This document shows, in pieces, positions 7,796 through 19,100 of a stretch of DNA of 56,659 nucleotides. Positions within the stretch are counted from its first letter, which is position 1. Every line of letters starts with the position of its first letter. A program made the translations under genes and the position numbers. The notes beneath the pieces were generated by a model. The model saw only the letters and a list, made by a program, of their open reading frames with translations, did not search any database and was not told the origin of the DNA. Source of the stretch: a virus. The DNA lies in the IMG/VR virus record IMGVR_UViG_3300010297_000006, positions 1 to 56,659 of that record. The stretch is one strand, 5' to 3'.

Positions 7796-10700
7796 GATCA
7801 CAAGAACGTAGAACAGCCAGGTCGTCGGATAGATCATACAATACTGGACCGTTTATAGGCAGGATTGTATCCCATCTTGATCAAAAGTTTATGGGTGCAT
7901 TACAAGTTCAGTTATTGTCCTATAATGATACTGGTGACGATTACCAAGCAACAAACGAAGTAGTTAGTTGTTTTTATGCTCCTCCTTTTTATGGCAGTAC
8001 ACCTAAAACAGGATTAAAAGCTGGAACTACCTATGCTGAAACAACACAAAGTTATGGCATGTGGTTTGTTCCTCCTGATGTGGGTTCAAAAGTTTTAGTA
8101 ATGCTCATAGAAGGTAGAAGAGATTTTGGATATTGGTTTGCATGTGTACCAGATGATTTTATGAACTTTATGATTCCTGATGGCAGGGCTAGTACACTTA
8201 ATACAGTTGGTAATGTTGATTTACAAAGTGAAATACCAGAAGTAGTAGCCGCTGCTGAAGGATTGAAAGTACCGGTTGGAGAATACAATAGAGCAACTAT
8301 TAATCCTTCAGGAGAAACTCAGCCAACTAACTATCCTAAACCAAGAAACGATTTATTCATTGAAACGTTAACCGAACAAGGTTTATTAGCTGATGATATT
8401 AGAGGAACTACAAGCACAAGTGCTAGAAGAGAAGTTCCTAGCATGGTTTTTGGTGTAAGCACACCTGGTCCTATGGACAAAAGACCAAACGCTCCTACTA
8501 CTAATATTGGCACTGTGCAAAATGAAATAAATGTTCCAAGTAGTAGATTAGGTGGCAGTAGCATTGTTATGGATGACGGCGACGACAAGTTTGTAAGAGT
8601 AGGTCCTGCCGACAGCACTCCATCTGAATATATTGATAGAGAATATGGTTCAACAACTGAAGGCGATGTAACAATACCTGCTAATGAATTGATTAGGATG
8701 CGTACTCGTACAGGACATCAAATATTATTACACAATAGTGAAGATTTGATTTATATAGGTAATGCCAGGGGAACAAGTTGGATTGAAATGACCAGCAATG
8801 GCAAGATTGACATTTATGCAAATGACAGTATAAGTGTGCATTCTGAAAACGACTTAAACTTCAGTGCGGATAGAGATATCAACTTTGAGTGTAGAAATAT
8901 GAATATGGTTATTGGCGGCACATATAAAAATAGCACATCAAAATCTCATAGCACTACATCAGGAGAGTTTTTTGCAGTCAAAGCCGGTGATAGTATAACA
9001 CACGATGCAGGTACATTTATTTCAGATACTGCTCAATCAGGCATTTCGCATAGTGCAAATTCAGGAAGCATTGGCATTACAGAAAGCGGCGAAATATGCA
9101 TTGATAGTGATAGAAATATTAATGTAAACAGTGCAAACAATTTTAATCTTACCACAGGATTGAACTTTAATCTAAAGAGTACTGGAGGTATTTTCTTAAC
9201 ATCAACTGACGCTGATTTACATTTGTTTAGCCAACAGCGTATGAATATTAACACAAATGCTGTAATGAACCTTAGATCAGAAAGCACAATGAATCTGCAT
9301 ACAAAAAGTAACATGAATACACAAGTTGATGGAAAGCATAAAAGCACAGCAGATCTTGGATTTGAGTTTTTTACTCCTATTGCATATAATGTTTGGGCCG
9401 AAGGCAATATGAACCTAAAATCATCGCAAGCTATTCGAATAAATCCTAATGGTGCATTAAGTTTATACTCAGATGGTAATACGGTTTATATTGATGGCTC
9501 AACTGATGTCCGTATAAACGAAGGCGGCAGTACAGCAGCAATACAAGCAGAAGAAGTAACTGTGTTTGCACCAGAAGCATATTTTGCTTCAGAAGCAACA
9601 CAGTGTGCTACACTTCCTCCGGTAAATCCTTTTGAAGCAGATTTGCTGGCTCGTAAGCCAATGCATGAGCCATGGGCACAACATGAAAATTTAAATCCGT
9701 TACTTTACACACCAGAAAGAACTGAAGCTGGACAACCATCGGAAGATAGTTTTAAAACTCCTATTGCTGATACATTTATCAATATTGGAAAAGATAGAGG
9801 CACAGCAGACACAACTGTTAGCACCACAACTAACAGAGCTATTGAGCCTTTAGACGAGGGAGGCGATATTGGAGACGATGTAGATTTAGACCTAGTTGGA
9901 TTAAGCGATAATGTTGAGTTTGCGTTTAACTATCTAAAACAACAACTAAATCTTACAGATGCTCAAGCCGCAGGTATTGTAGGAAATATACGAGTTGAAT
10001 CGTATCCAGAAATCAGACCACAAGCATACAATGGCGCTGGCGGAGGTTTAGGTGCTAGAGGTATTGTGCAATGGCGAGGAGATAGAATACGCAAGTTTAG
10101 AGAACGTTACAATAAAGATATTCTAGAAGCAAGTTTACAAGAGCAGTTAGATTACCTTATTTGGGAAATCACAGATCCTACATCTCCTGAAGCATGGGCA
10201 AAAACTTTGGAAAAACTAAGAGAAACAAGAACACCTGCAGAAGCAGCTAGAAGTTTTGAAGCTACATTTGAAAGATCGGGCGGACATAATCTAACTACTA
10301 GAGTTCGTTATGCTGAAGAAGTCTATCTTGCAGCACAAGATGCATTTGAACTTGTTGAAAGAACAGAACCTGGCTCACCGCCTCATCCAGATGTACGTAT
10401 CGAAAGAGGTGAAGTTGTGCCAGAAGGCGAATCCGATGTAGAAACAAATCCAAACGCAGAAAGTAGAAGTCTTTCAGGCGATGCTGGAGATATAGTTATA
10501 CAACAAAACCGTGCATGTAGTAGACGATTTGATATTTCTCCGCAGTTAGAAAGAATACTTAGACGTGCCGCCGCTGCCGCAGGTATTACAAAAATCTATA
10601 TTTCAAGTGCAGGTCAAGCACCAAAAGGACACCCTAATGCAGTGCAAGGAAGATATCCAAACGGAAATAGAGTGAGAAATAGTACAAGACACGACTGTGT

Positions 10701-11115
10701 TACATTTAATGGAGAAAGCGGATATGCTCATGCAGCAGATATTGATTTGTATCAAGGTAATACTATATTAGATGGTAGAAACTCTAGCCACCAAGCTATA
10801 CTAATAAGATTTTTACAAGTATGTGTTCAACAAGGTGTAAAAGGGTTTGGTTGGGATTCTGGATCTCGTGGGCAATCTAGATATTATATGGGTCCGTGTA
10901 GATTCCATGTTGATCTTTATGGATTTTTGTCATATTGTCCTGGACCGTGGAGCACATCTAGAGGAAGAGCAAATCCTCCAGGCAGAGTAAGTGAAGGCGC
11001 TATTGCAGTATGGGGAGATAATATGAGGACTGCACCTACTGCCTGCAGATGGGTAAGAAATGGAAACATAATCAGTCAAAGATATGATTGGTTCCCAAGA
11101 GCAGTTTTAAGTTAA
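7792..11115 (+). CDS. 5: gp5-like hub spike with lysozyme and M15-type peptidase modules
   Basis: This 1107-residue protein is nearly twice the length of T4 gp5 (575). Residues 1-140 form the OB-fold typical of gp5/VgrG spikes (GRIVSHLDQKFMGALQVQL). Residues of about 310-620 are short repeating beta units rich in Asn and Ser, expected to form the trimeric needle. Residues 700-835 match the phage tail lysozyme family, with Glu736 in NIRVES as the likely catalytic acid. Residues 905-1045 look like an M15-type zinc peptidase: His967 (STRHD), Asp983 and Asp985 (AADID) and His1039 (FHVD). It probably pierces and digests peptidoglycan during injection. In T4 the lysozyme lies before the needle; here both enzyme modules follow it. 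Confidence 0.85.
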   Translation: MRSQERRTARSSDRSYNTGPFIGRIVSHLDQKFMGALQVQLLSYNDTGDDYQATNEVVSCFYAPPFYGSTPKTGLKAGTTYAETTQSYGMWFVPPDVGSKVLVMLIEGRRDFGYWFACVPDDFMNFMIPDGRASTLNTVGNVDLQSEIPEVVAAAEGLKVPVGEYNRATINPSGETQPTNYPKPRNDLFIETLTEQGLLADDIRGTTSTSARREVPSMVFGVSTPGPMDKRPNAPTTNIGTVQNEINVPSSRLGGSSIVMDDGDDKFVRVGPADSTPSEYIDREYGSTTEGDVTIPANELIRMRTRTGHQILLHNSEDLIYIGNARGTSWIEMTSNGKIDIYANDSISVHSENDLNFSADRDINFECRNMNMVIGGTYKNSTSKSHSTTSGEFFAVKAGDSITHDAGTFISDTAQSGISHSANSGSIGITESGEICIDSDRNINVNSANNFNLTTGLNFNLKSTGGIFLTSTDADLHLFSQQRMNINTNAVMNLRSESTMNLHTKSNMNTQVDGKHKSTADLGFEFFTPIAYNVWAEGNMNLKSSQAIRINPNGALSLYSDGNTVYIDGSTDVRINEGGSTAAIQAEEVTVFAPEAYFASEATQCATLPPVNPFEADLLARKPMHEPWAQHENLNPLLYTPERTEAGQPSEDSFKTPIADTFINIGKDRGTADTTVSTTTNRAIEPLDEGGDIGDDVDLDLVGLSDNVEFAFNYLKQQLNLTDAQAAGIVGNIRVESYPEIRPQAYNGAGGGLGARGIVQWRGDRIRKFRERYNKDILEASLQEQLDYLIWEITDPTSPEAWAKTLEKLRETRTPAEAARSFEATFERSGGHNLTTRVRYAEEVYLAAQDAFELVERTEPGSPPHPDVRIERGEVVPEGESDVETNPNAESRSLSGDAGDIVIQQNRACSRRFDISPQLERILRRAAAAAGITKIYISSAGQAPKGHPNAVQGRYPNGNRVRNSTRHDCVTFNGESGYAHAADIDLYQGNTILDGRNSSHQAILIRFLQVCVQQGVKGFGWDSGSRGQSRYYMGPCRFHVDLYGFLSYCPGPWSTSRGRANPPGRVSEGAIAVWGDNMRTAPTACRWVRNGNIISQRYDWFPRAVLS

Positions 11116-11125
11116 GGAAGAATAC

Positions 11126-12202
11126 ATGGCACAAGACGATTCATTGATAACTGTTGTTGCTAATGCAGTAGATGATGTTGGTCAAACAACTAGAGACTTT
11201 ACGGTTAGAGCAAAAAATTCTATACAAAACGCAGATACAGTTTTTAATACTTTTGCAGAAAATATCGGAACAGAACTTGGATTATCACAAGTGGTAGAAA
11301 ATCTAAGAGCTGCTGCATTACCAGATTCTCCTGTACCTGCTTTTGAAAACTGTATCAATGTATTTGATAGAATAGAAGGACCAAGAATCAAAGAAGGACT
11401 TCCTACTGCTACTGACTTTGATGAAAACATTAGTGGATTTGAAATATTAGAAAAAAATCTGCAAAAAGCATTAGCATCAGATTGGCGAGTAAATGGAAAA
11501 AATAAAAACATACTAGATGCATTTGTACTAAGTGGCTATGATTATAGTAAGGATGGATACAAAGCAGAATACAACTGGAATGTTGCATTTGTAAACTATA
11601 TTCTAAGCAAAAGTGGAATAAGGTATTTGAGAACCTGTCAAGTTACACCTTATGAAAACTATGGTACTTCTATACCTTTTTCTAGATTTGATAAAGTTAG
11701 AAAAAATGATATATTAGTTTTTAAGACTATCGATTTTAAACAAGTTTTAGGTTTTGTACAATCTTATGATCCTGCTACAAGAACTTGTAGTGCTATTGTA
11801 GGCAATGCTAATAGAGATGTTAGACTTGTAAAAAATATTCCAGTATCCGGGACTAACCCTAAACTAAGATTAGTATCTGTTAGAAGAAACTGGGACATAC
11901 CTGAAAAGTTAGATAAACCTCTTTATAATGTAAAAAGTGCTAGGAATCCCAATAATGCATTAGATCAGTTTACAAATGGCCTTGAGTCTATTATTGATGC
12001 TGCATCTAACTTGGATATAAAACTTGATTTTGGTGTTGATTTTGAAAAGGATTTAAGAAATATTGCACAACAAATAGATAATGATTTAGGAAAAGCAGTT
12101 GAAGCAGTAGTACCAGGTATAACACAAACAGTAAAACAGGCAGAACAAGATTTAACTAGAGCAGACACAGCTTTAAGAAATAGGTTAAAATCTCTTCAGT
12201 AA
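11126..12202 (+). CDS. Baseplate-associated protein with inactivated NlpC/P60-like domain
   Basis: The 358 residues have helical ends flanking a central domain (about 130-260) that follows the order of NlpC/P60/CHAP-type amidases of the TIGR02594 kind: WNVAFVNYIL, YENYGTSI, NDILVFK, LGFV, VGNANRDV and RLVSVRR. The family's catalytic Cys, normally in WCAAFV, is replaced by Asn152. The His of HVGFV is absent (VLGFV). The fold therefore seems kept and the activity lost, pointing to a structural or glycan-binding role. The gene lies between gp5 and gp25 with a good ribosome site (AAGGAAG) ten bases after gp5. It is not a recognised T4 gene. The domain call is by pattern, not by a search. Confidence 0.6.
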   Translation: MAQDDSLITVVANAVDDVGQTTRDFTVRAKNSIQNADTVFNTFAENIGTELGLSQVVENLRAAALPDSPVPAFENCINVFDRIEGPRIKEGLPTATDFDENISGFEILEKNLQKALASDWRVNGKNKNILDAFVLSGYDYSKDGYKAEYNWNVAFVNYILSKSGIRYLRTCQVTPYENYGTSIPFSRFDKVRKNDILVFKTIDFKQVLGFVQSYDPATRTCSAIVGNANRDVRLVKNIPVSGTNPKLRLVSVRRNWDIPEKLDKPLYNVKSARNPNNALDQFTNGLESIIDAASNLDIKLDFGVDFEKDLRNIAQQIDNDLGKAVEAVVPGITQTVKQAEQDLTRADTALRNRLKSLQ

Positions 12203-12208
12203 TAGGAT

Positions 12209-12216
12209 AATAAATA
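12209..12216 (+). promoter_or_regulatory. Weak late promoter candidate upstream of gp25
   Basis: AATAAATA matches the late element at seven of eight positions, but it lies only four bases before the gp25 ATG. A transcript starting from it would have almost no leader. It may be chance in AT-rich DNA. Confidence 0.2.
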
Positions 12217-12220
12217 TAGT

Positions 12221-12664
12221 ATGAGCACTTTAGAACAAAATCTTTACAAAAACTTGCAAATCAACAATCCTAGATTTAAAAATAATCCTATTGTTGATAG
12301 AAGTTATAGAGGACTTAGTACAGTAAATCCAGATAGTAAGGATTTGGTGTTAAATGATATTGCTTTGATAAAACAAGACATTGTTAATCATTTTCATATT
12401 AGACTAGGTGAAAAACTAGAAAATCCTGAGTTTGGAACTATTATTTGGGATGTAATTTTTGAACCGTTAACTGATGCTCTAAAAAGTGCTATTGTAAAAA
12501 ATGTCACTACAATAATTAACTATGATCCTCGTGTAAATGCTAACAATATAACTGTTGATAGTTTTGAATATGGTATACAAGTTTATGCTGAATTAACTTT
12601 CTTAGACTACAATATAAGTGAAAACTTACGTTTTACTTTTGATCAAAGAAACAGTATCTTTTAA
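12221..12664 (+). CDS. 25: gp25 baseplate wedge protein
   Basis: This 147-residue protein belongs to the gp25/gpW family, a sheath-initiating wedge component whose fold resembles the handshake domain of sheath proteins. The conserved core is clear: LNDIALIKQDIVNHFHIRLG, then NPEFGTIIWDVIFEPL and NYDPRV near the C-terminus. T4 gp25 has 132 residues. It sits before gp6 as in most T4-like phages. The predicted start has a distant AGGA 13 bases upstream. gp25 binds gp6 and gp53 in the wedge, and both partners are encoded nearby. Confidence 0.9.
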   Translation: MSTLEQNLYKNLQINNPRFKNNPIVDRSYRGLSTVNPDSKDLVLNDIALIKQDIVNHFHIRLGEKLENPEFGTIIWDVIFEPLTDALKSAIVKNVTTIINYDPRVNANNITVDSFEYGIQVYAELTFLDYNISENLRFTFDQRNSIF

Positions 12665-12684
12665 TGTGCGCATATTATAAAATG

Positions 12685-12692
12685 CATAAATA
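12685..12692 (+). promoter_or_regulatory. T4-type late promoter upstream of gp6
   Basis: CATAAATA in the 51-base gap between gp25 and gp6 fits the NATAAATA late element. It ends 23 bases before the gp6 ATG and is followed by ribosome site TGAGG. Spacing and the presence of gp55 support a late promoter for gp6 and the giant gene. Confidence 0.65.
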
Positions 12693-12715
12693 TTGTATTA
12701 GCTGAGGATTGCAAA

Positions 12716-15700
12716 ATGTCATCAACCGATAGACAAAATAGACTTTTACTTGCCGAAGACTGGCAAAAAATATACCAAAGTTTCAAGTACGCAGATTTCA
12801 AAAGTTATGACTTTGAAAATCTTCGCAGAACTATGATCAACTACATAAGACAAAACTATCCAGAAGATTTTAATGATTATATTGAATCTAGTGAGTACCT
12901 TGCTCTTATTGATATGATTGCATTCTTAGGTCAAAACATCAGTTATCGTGTAGATTTAAATGCAAGAGAAAACTTTATAGAACTTGCTGAACGTAGAGAA
13001 AGTGTATTACGTATGGCTAGATTATTGAGTTATAATGTTACTCGAAATCAAGCTGCAAAAGGATTGTTAAAGATTACAAGTGTTAGCACTTCTGAAAATA
13101 TGTTAGATAGCAATGGCGTAAATCTAAGTGGTAAAACTGTAAAATGGAATGATAATGTAAACACTAACTGGTATGAACAGTTTATAAAAGTTATAAATGC
13201 AAGCTTCAATACTATTAATAGATTTGGAACTCCTACTAAGTTAGATATTGTTGGCGGAGTACCAACTGAAAAATATAAAATAAATGTTGCAAATAATATT
13301 TTACCAATATTTACATTTAACTCTACTGTAAATGGAGCAGATTTAGAGTTTGAGGTAGTAAGTGCGGATATAAGCAACGGTAGTGTGATTGAAGAACCAC
13401 CACTTCCGGGTAATACATTTGGTATATTATATAAAGACAACGGCCAAGGTCCAGGCAGTACACAAAGTGGATTTTTTCTTAACTTTGTTCAAGGTAGTTT
13501 ACAAAAAGGAGATTTTACTGTTAATCTACCAACGCCTAATCAAACAATTAATGTAAACGTAACAAATATTAATAACTCAGATGTTTGGTTATATTCTTTA
13601 AATGAAAATCAGTTAGAGTCTGATCTATGGACAAAAGTTGAGGCAGTTGAAGGTAATAATATAATCTATAATAGTATTAATAAAGGTGTTAGAAATATCT
13701 TTAGCGTACTAACAAGAACTGATGATAGGATCAGTCTTATCTTTAGCGACGGAACATTTGGAACCCTACCAAAAGGAACATTTAGATCATATTATAGAAG
13801 AAGCGCAAATAGAGACTATGATATTTTACCAGCAGATATTAAAAATGTAACTTTACGTGTTCCATACACAAGTTCACGTGGAAGAGTAGAAACTATGATA
13901 ATAGTTGCTGACCTTGCGTCTCCAGTCTATAATGCTAATAGTACAGAAACAACTGAAAGTATTAAAACAAATGCACCTAGCACATATTATACTCAAAACA
14001 GATTAATAACCGGTGAAGACTACAATGTAGGACCTCTTGGTGTAAGTCAAGAAATAATAAAAATTAAATCTATTAATAGAACAAGTAGTGGTATAAACAG
14101 ATATTATGATTTAACAGATGCTACTGGAAAATATAGTACAACAAATCTTTTTGCAAATGACGGTATATTATATAAAGAAAAACTTAATAATGTTGAAGGT
14201 TTTAGTTTTGTAACTAGAACTGATATTGAAAATACTATCAATAATAAAGTAACGTCTATATTAGCAAATAATAATGTGCGTAACTTTTATTTAAGTGAGT
14301 TTACAGAACAAAACTATACTGAACTCAATCTAAGTTGGTCTCAATATGCTGCTGATTCTGTATCAAGCTCTGGTTTTATAACTGATGGAGATATTAACTT
14401 TGCAGTATCTTCGGCAACAGAAGGTCCATTAAGATACTTAGAACCTGGTGCTTTAGTTAAGTTTTCTGCACCAACAGGATACTATTTTGATAAAGATAAT
14501 AAACTATTATTTGGTACTAAAAGTGTAATAGGTGATAAGTCTGAAATTTGGACAAAAGTTGTTAATGTTTTTAAAACAGGTCAAGAAGCAACTGCTGATG
14601 GTCTTGGAGGTATTTTATTTGATAATGTTATACCTACTGATGCATTGCTTACAAGTGTAAAGATAAAGTTTGTTAGAGATATTATTGATGATGTAAAAAG
14701 TCAGATGATTGATCAGATATTTGCTTATAGAACTTTTGGATTACGTTATGATCTTACTGACAGACAATGGAAAGTTATATTACAAGAAGATTTAAATATT
14801 TTAGGCGACTTTAGCTTAGGATTAGCAGGTGATACAACTGGACAAAAACTAGATGCTAGTTGGATAGTATTATTTGAAACAAATGGTGATACTTATACAA
14901 TAACTTATAGATCATCTAGATACATATTTGAAAGTAAGAATCAAACAAGATTTTATTTTGATAATAATAAAAAAATCTACGATAGTAAAACTGGAAAAAT
15001 TGTTAGAGATAAAGTTTCAGTTTTAAATGTTAATAGAGATTTATTTAGTACCGGAGGACTTTCACCCTTTACACAAGATTATGATTGGGCAATAAGTAGT
15101 GAATATAGAGACTTAAATGGCTATGTAGATAGCAAAAAAGTAGAAGTTGTGTTTTATGACGGCGACGACGACGGTATAGTAGACGATCCAGAACTATTTG
15201 AAAAGATTGTAAAACAAGATAGCAACGATTATATTTTTTTAAAGAAGTATGTATACTCTGATAGCGAGTTTTACCAGTATACAGATGAAGAAATATTAAT
15301 AGGAACTCCAAATGTAAGTGTTGATAAAACATGGTATGATCCTTCTACTGACGTATTTTACCAATCAAACAGTACCACTCGTAAACTTACAGAGCTTGTA
15401 GGTTACAAAGCATACAGAGGAAGAGATAATATAAAGTTTCAATATACTCATGCTAGTGACGAAAATGCAAGAATAGATCCTAGTAGTAGTAATATTATTG
15501 ACTTGTATGTTTTAACAAAAACTTATGATACTTTATATAGACAATATCTTTTAGGAACTATTGCTTCTCAACCGTTGCCCCAAAGCAGTGATAGTTTATA
15601 TAGAGATTATGGAGATGCAATAAATCAGATTAAAAGTATTAGCGATGAAGTAATATATCATCCAGTAAAATACAAAGTTTTATTCGGTAGTAAGGCAGAC

Positions 15701-16123
15701 AATCAGTTGAAAGCAACATTTAAAATAGTAAAATCAAAAGAACGTGTTACAAACGATAACGATATAAAATCACGAGTTATAGAAGCAATCAATCAATATT
15801 TTGCTCTAGAAAACTGGGATTTTGGTGAAACATTTTACTGGTCAGAACTTTCAACTTATATTATGAATAGTTTGTCTCCAGATATAACAAGTATTGTTAT
15901 TGTACCATCTGAAACATCAAGTTACTTTGGTAGTTTGTTTGAAGTAAACAGTGAAAGCGATGAACTGTTTATAAGTGGAGCCACTGTTTCTGATGTAGAA
16001 ATAATAACAGCAAACACCGCTGAAAAACTAAAAGCACAAGGTAGTATTATTACAGAAACTACTAATTCTAACGCAGGTATACAAAGCACATCTAGTAATA
16101 TTATAGTAGGTGGAGGATATTAA
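12716..16123 (+). CDS. 6: gp6 baseplate wedge protein
   Basis: gp6 forms the iris ring that joins the wedges of the baseplate and drives its expansion. The N-terminal 130 residues match the gp6/J family: DWQKIYQSFKYADFKSYDF, then SEYLALIDMIAFLGQNISY and RMARLLSYNVTRNQA. The 1135 residues far exceed the 660 of T4; extra beta-rich sequence lies in the middle (about 400-900). The C-terminal region (about 970-1090) carries the conserved YKVLFGSKADNQLKATFKIV, and a helical segment around AINQYFALENWDFGETFYWS that resembles gpJ-type ends. The stop overlaps the start of the giant gene by one base (TAATG). Confidence 0.9.
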   Translation: MSSTDRQNRLLLAEDWQKIYQSFKYADFKSYDFENLRRTMINYIRQNYPEDFNDYIESSEYLALIDMIAFLGQNISYRVDLNARENFIELAERRESVLRMARLLSYNVTRNQAAKGLLKITSVSTSENMLDSNGVNLSGKTVKWNDNVNTNWYEQFIKVINASFNTINRFGTPTKLDIVGGVPTEKYKINVANNILPIFTFNSTVNGADLEFEVVSADISNGSVIEEPPLPGNTFGILYKDNGQGPGSTQSGFFLNFVQGSLQKGDFTVNLPTPNQTINVNVTNINNSDVWLYSLNENQLESDLWTKVEAVEGNNIIYNSINKGVRNIFSVLTRTDDRISLIFSDGTFGTLPKGTFRSYYRRSANRDYDILPADIKNVTLRVPYTSSRGRVETMIIVADLASPVYNANSTETTESIKTNAPSTYYTQNRLITGEDYNVGPLGVSQEIIKIKSINRTSSGINRYYDLTDATGKYSTTNLFANDGILYKEKLNNVEGFSFVTRTDIENTINNKVTSILANNNVRNFYLSEFTEQNYTELNLSWSQYAADSVSSSGFITDGDINFAVSSATEGPLRYLEPGALVKFSAPTGYYFDKDNKLLFGTKSVIGDKSEIWTKVVNVFKTGQEATADGLGGILFDNVIPTDALLTSVKIKFVRDIIDDVKSQMIDQIFAYRTFGLRYDLTDRQWKVILQEDLNILGDFSLGLAGDTTGQKLDASWIVLFETNGDTYTITYRSSRYIFESKNQTRFYFDNNKKIYDSKTGKIVRDKVSVLNVNRDLFSTGGLSPFTQDYDWAISSEYRDLNGYVDSKKVEVVFYDGDDDGIVDDPELFEKIVKQDSNDYIFLKKYVYSDSEFYQYTDEEILIGTPNVSVDKTWYDPSTDVFYQSNSTTRKLTELVGYKAYRGRDNIKFQYTHASDENARIDPSSSNIIDLYVLTKTYDTLYRQYLLGTIASQPLPQSSDSLYRDYGDAINQIKSISDEVIYHPVKYKVLFGSKADNQLKATFKIVKSKERVTNDNDIKSRVIEAINQYFALENWDFGETFYWSELSTYIMNSLSPDITSIVIVPSETSSYFGSLFEVNSESDELFISGATVSDVEIITANTAEKLKAQGSIITETTNSNAGIQSTSSNIIVGGGY

Positions 16124-19100
16124 TGTCATACGATAAAAATCAAAGCCAATCGGCTCTGCCAACTGACGAAAACTACAAAAGAACTTCGAGTGATTTTTTA
16201 CCAAAATATTTTAGGACAGATACTAATAAAAAGTTTTTACAATCTAGTATAGATCAAATGATCAGTTCTGGAACATTAGAAAAACTTAATAGTTATGCTG
16301 GCAGAAGATATGCAAGAGCAACAAAGATTGATGACACTTTTTATCCAGATGTTTCAAAAGAAAGAGAACAGTATCAGTTTGAAAACAGTACTGTTGTAAA
16401 AGATACGTTAGATAATGTAACATTTTATGGTGACTATATTGATTATTTAGGTGCCTTAAAGTACAACGGTATTGATACAAAAAATCATAATATTTTAAAT
16501 AAGCAACAAAGTTATGCATTAGACAGTCATATAGATTGGGATAAGTTTACAAACTTTAGAGAATATTACTGGTTACCTTTAGGTCCTAAACGTATTACTG
16601 TTATTGGACAGAGCAAAAGTGTACAAAGCACATATAAAATAACTACATCTGATCAAGACAATAACACTACATATGTTTTTACTCCAAATGGATTTACTAA
16701 TAATCCAACCATTACATTGTACAAAGAACAGACTTATAGATTTGAAATAAACACACCAGGACATCCTTTTGCATTTACATATAATAGAAATGTTGAAGAT
16801 TTAAATCCTACAGAAGTTATAGAACAGAATAATCTTTCAAGAATATACACAAAAGGAATAACGAAATATGTTTACAATGAAGAAGGAAAACTTGTTCTAA
16901 CAGACAAGGACTATATTGAAAACGGAGTTATTGAATGGACAGTGCCTGTTGATGTACCAGAGGATTTGTATTATATTAGTAGTACAGATATTAATACAAG
17001 TGGTATTGTTTTAAATAAGGGCATTGAAGAAAATAGTGAAATAGATGTTGAAAAAGAAATATTAGGTAAAAAAACTTATACTACAAGCACAGGAATAACA
17101 TTATCAAATGGTATGAAAGTTAGATTTGCTGGAAATGTTACTCCAGCAACTTACAGCGAAGGTGAATGGTTTATTGAAGGGGTAGGTGATAGTATTAGGA
17201 TTATTAATCAACAAGACCTTGAAGTACCTGCTGTATTTACTGATGAAATAGAAGTTCCGTTTGATGCTTATAACTTTGATGATGTACCCTTTGAATACGC
17301 AGATAGTTATCCAGCAGACCAAGATTACATTGTGATTAACAGAGGAAGCGCAGACAGAAATCCTTGGAGTAGATATAATAGATGGTTTCATAGAGATGTA
17401 ATTATTGCATCTGCGTTAGAAAATAATGCTGATCCTGAGTTAGACGAAGAAGCTAGAGGAAAGCGTCCTATTATTGAGTTTTCTGCAGGATTAAAACTTT
17501 GGAAACATGGAAACGTAACAAAGAAAAATATTAACTTGGTTGATACTTTTACAAGTGACGTTTTTAGTACAATAGAGGGTAGTGTCGGTTACAGCATTGA
17601 TAATACTGAAATAACAAACGGCATGAGGGTTATGTTTACTGCTGATCCTGATCCATTTGTTAATGGAAAAATATATACTGTAAACTTTATTTTACACAAT
17701 GGTAGAACACAGATAAGTCTTGTTCCAACTGATGATTCAGATCCTATTGCAGGCGAAACAGTTCTTGTTACTAATGGTAATAGTTACAAAGGAAAAATGT
17801 TTTTTTATGACGGAGAGAAATGGAATCTTAGCCAAGATAAGTTAACTGTAAATCAGCCGCCTTTATTTGATTTATTTGATAAAGATGAAAATAACTTAAA
17901 TGATACTTTATATTATCCTACAAGTACGTTTAAAGGAAATAAAGTTTTTAGTTACGCAGTTGGATCTGGACCAAATGATAGTATTTTAGGATTTCCTATA
18001 AAATATAGAAACATCAATAATATAGGTGATATTGTATTTGATTATAATCTTTTGTCTGAAACAATATCATACCAAGACGAACTACAAAATGATTTTAGTG
18101 TTAACTCGGATGTTTTATTTTTGAAAAAATATAACTATCTTGGAGATAACTTTGAGTACAAAAATGCATGGGTAAAAACAAATAAAAAAACAATACAACC
18201 TGTAATACTTCAGTACAACAATATGTTGAATAACTTTCCTATAGATTGTTTTACTAATGCAGGAAACTTAGATGATTTATTTGTAAAAGTTTATATAGAT
18301 GGCAAAAAAACAAACTTGTTTAGTATTACAAAAAGAAACAGTCTTGCTTTTGTTACATTACCAAACGACTTAAATGCATATGCTTTAGTGGTTATAAAAT
18401 GTTATTCTAACTCTCCAAAAAACAACAACGGTACTTATGAGATTCCATTAAACTATGAAAGAAATCCATTAAATGAAAATATAACAACTTTTACTTTAGG
18501 TGAAATAACTGATCATGTAAAAACTATAACAGAGTTTCATCCAGATTTTGAAGGAGAATCGTTAGGTGTAAACAATCTTAGAGATTTAGGAGAGTTAAGC
18601 AGTTATGGTAGATTATTGTTACAGCACGAAGGACCATTAAACCTACCTTTGTATCATTTAGTTTCAAAAGAATATAATGCAATATCTGGTTTGAATCTTG
18701 CAAGAAAACAATACAATACTTTCAAACGAGCCTTTTTAAGAGAAGCAGAAAGTTCTGGGTTTTTTGGCTCAGTCAAAGATCATGTAGATTACATTATTAA
18801 AGTTATTAACAAAGATAAATCAACACAACAACCATTTTATACAAGTGACATGATTCCATTTTCTGGATTTACATTTGAAGAACATACTGTAGAGTTTACA
18901 GGACCTGATTATTTTGCGTTAAAAAACACATTTGATTTAACTACACCAAATTCAAAAGCAGTGTTAGTATACCTAAACGATGTTCAACTTTTACATGAAA
19001 TAGATTATACTTTTAGTAATGGCTTTGTTTACATAGATCGTGAACTACAAATAAACGATGTTGTAAAAATATATGAATATGAAAACACAAATGGTAGCTT

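Noticed and set aside
9033-9407. 124-codon minus-strand open frame opposite gp5
   Set aside because: It is the shadow of the repetitive needle region and has no start context or recognisable product.
12665-12684. TGCGCA palindrome after gp25 as a terminator
   Set aside because: The stem is too short, no T-run follows, and a late promoter lies just downstream.
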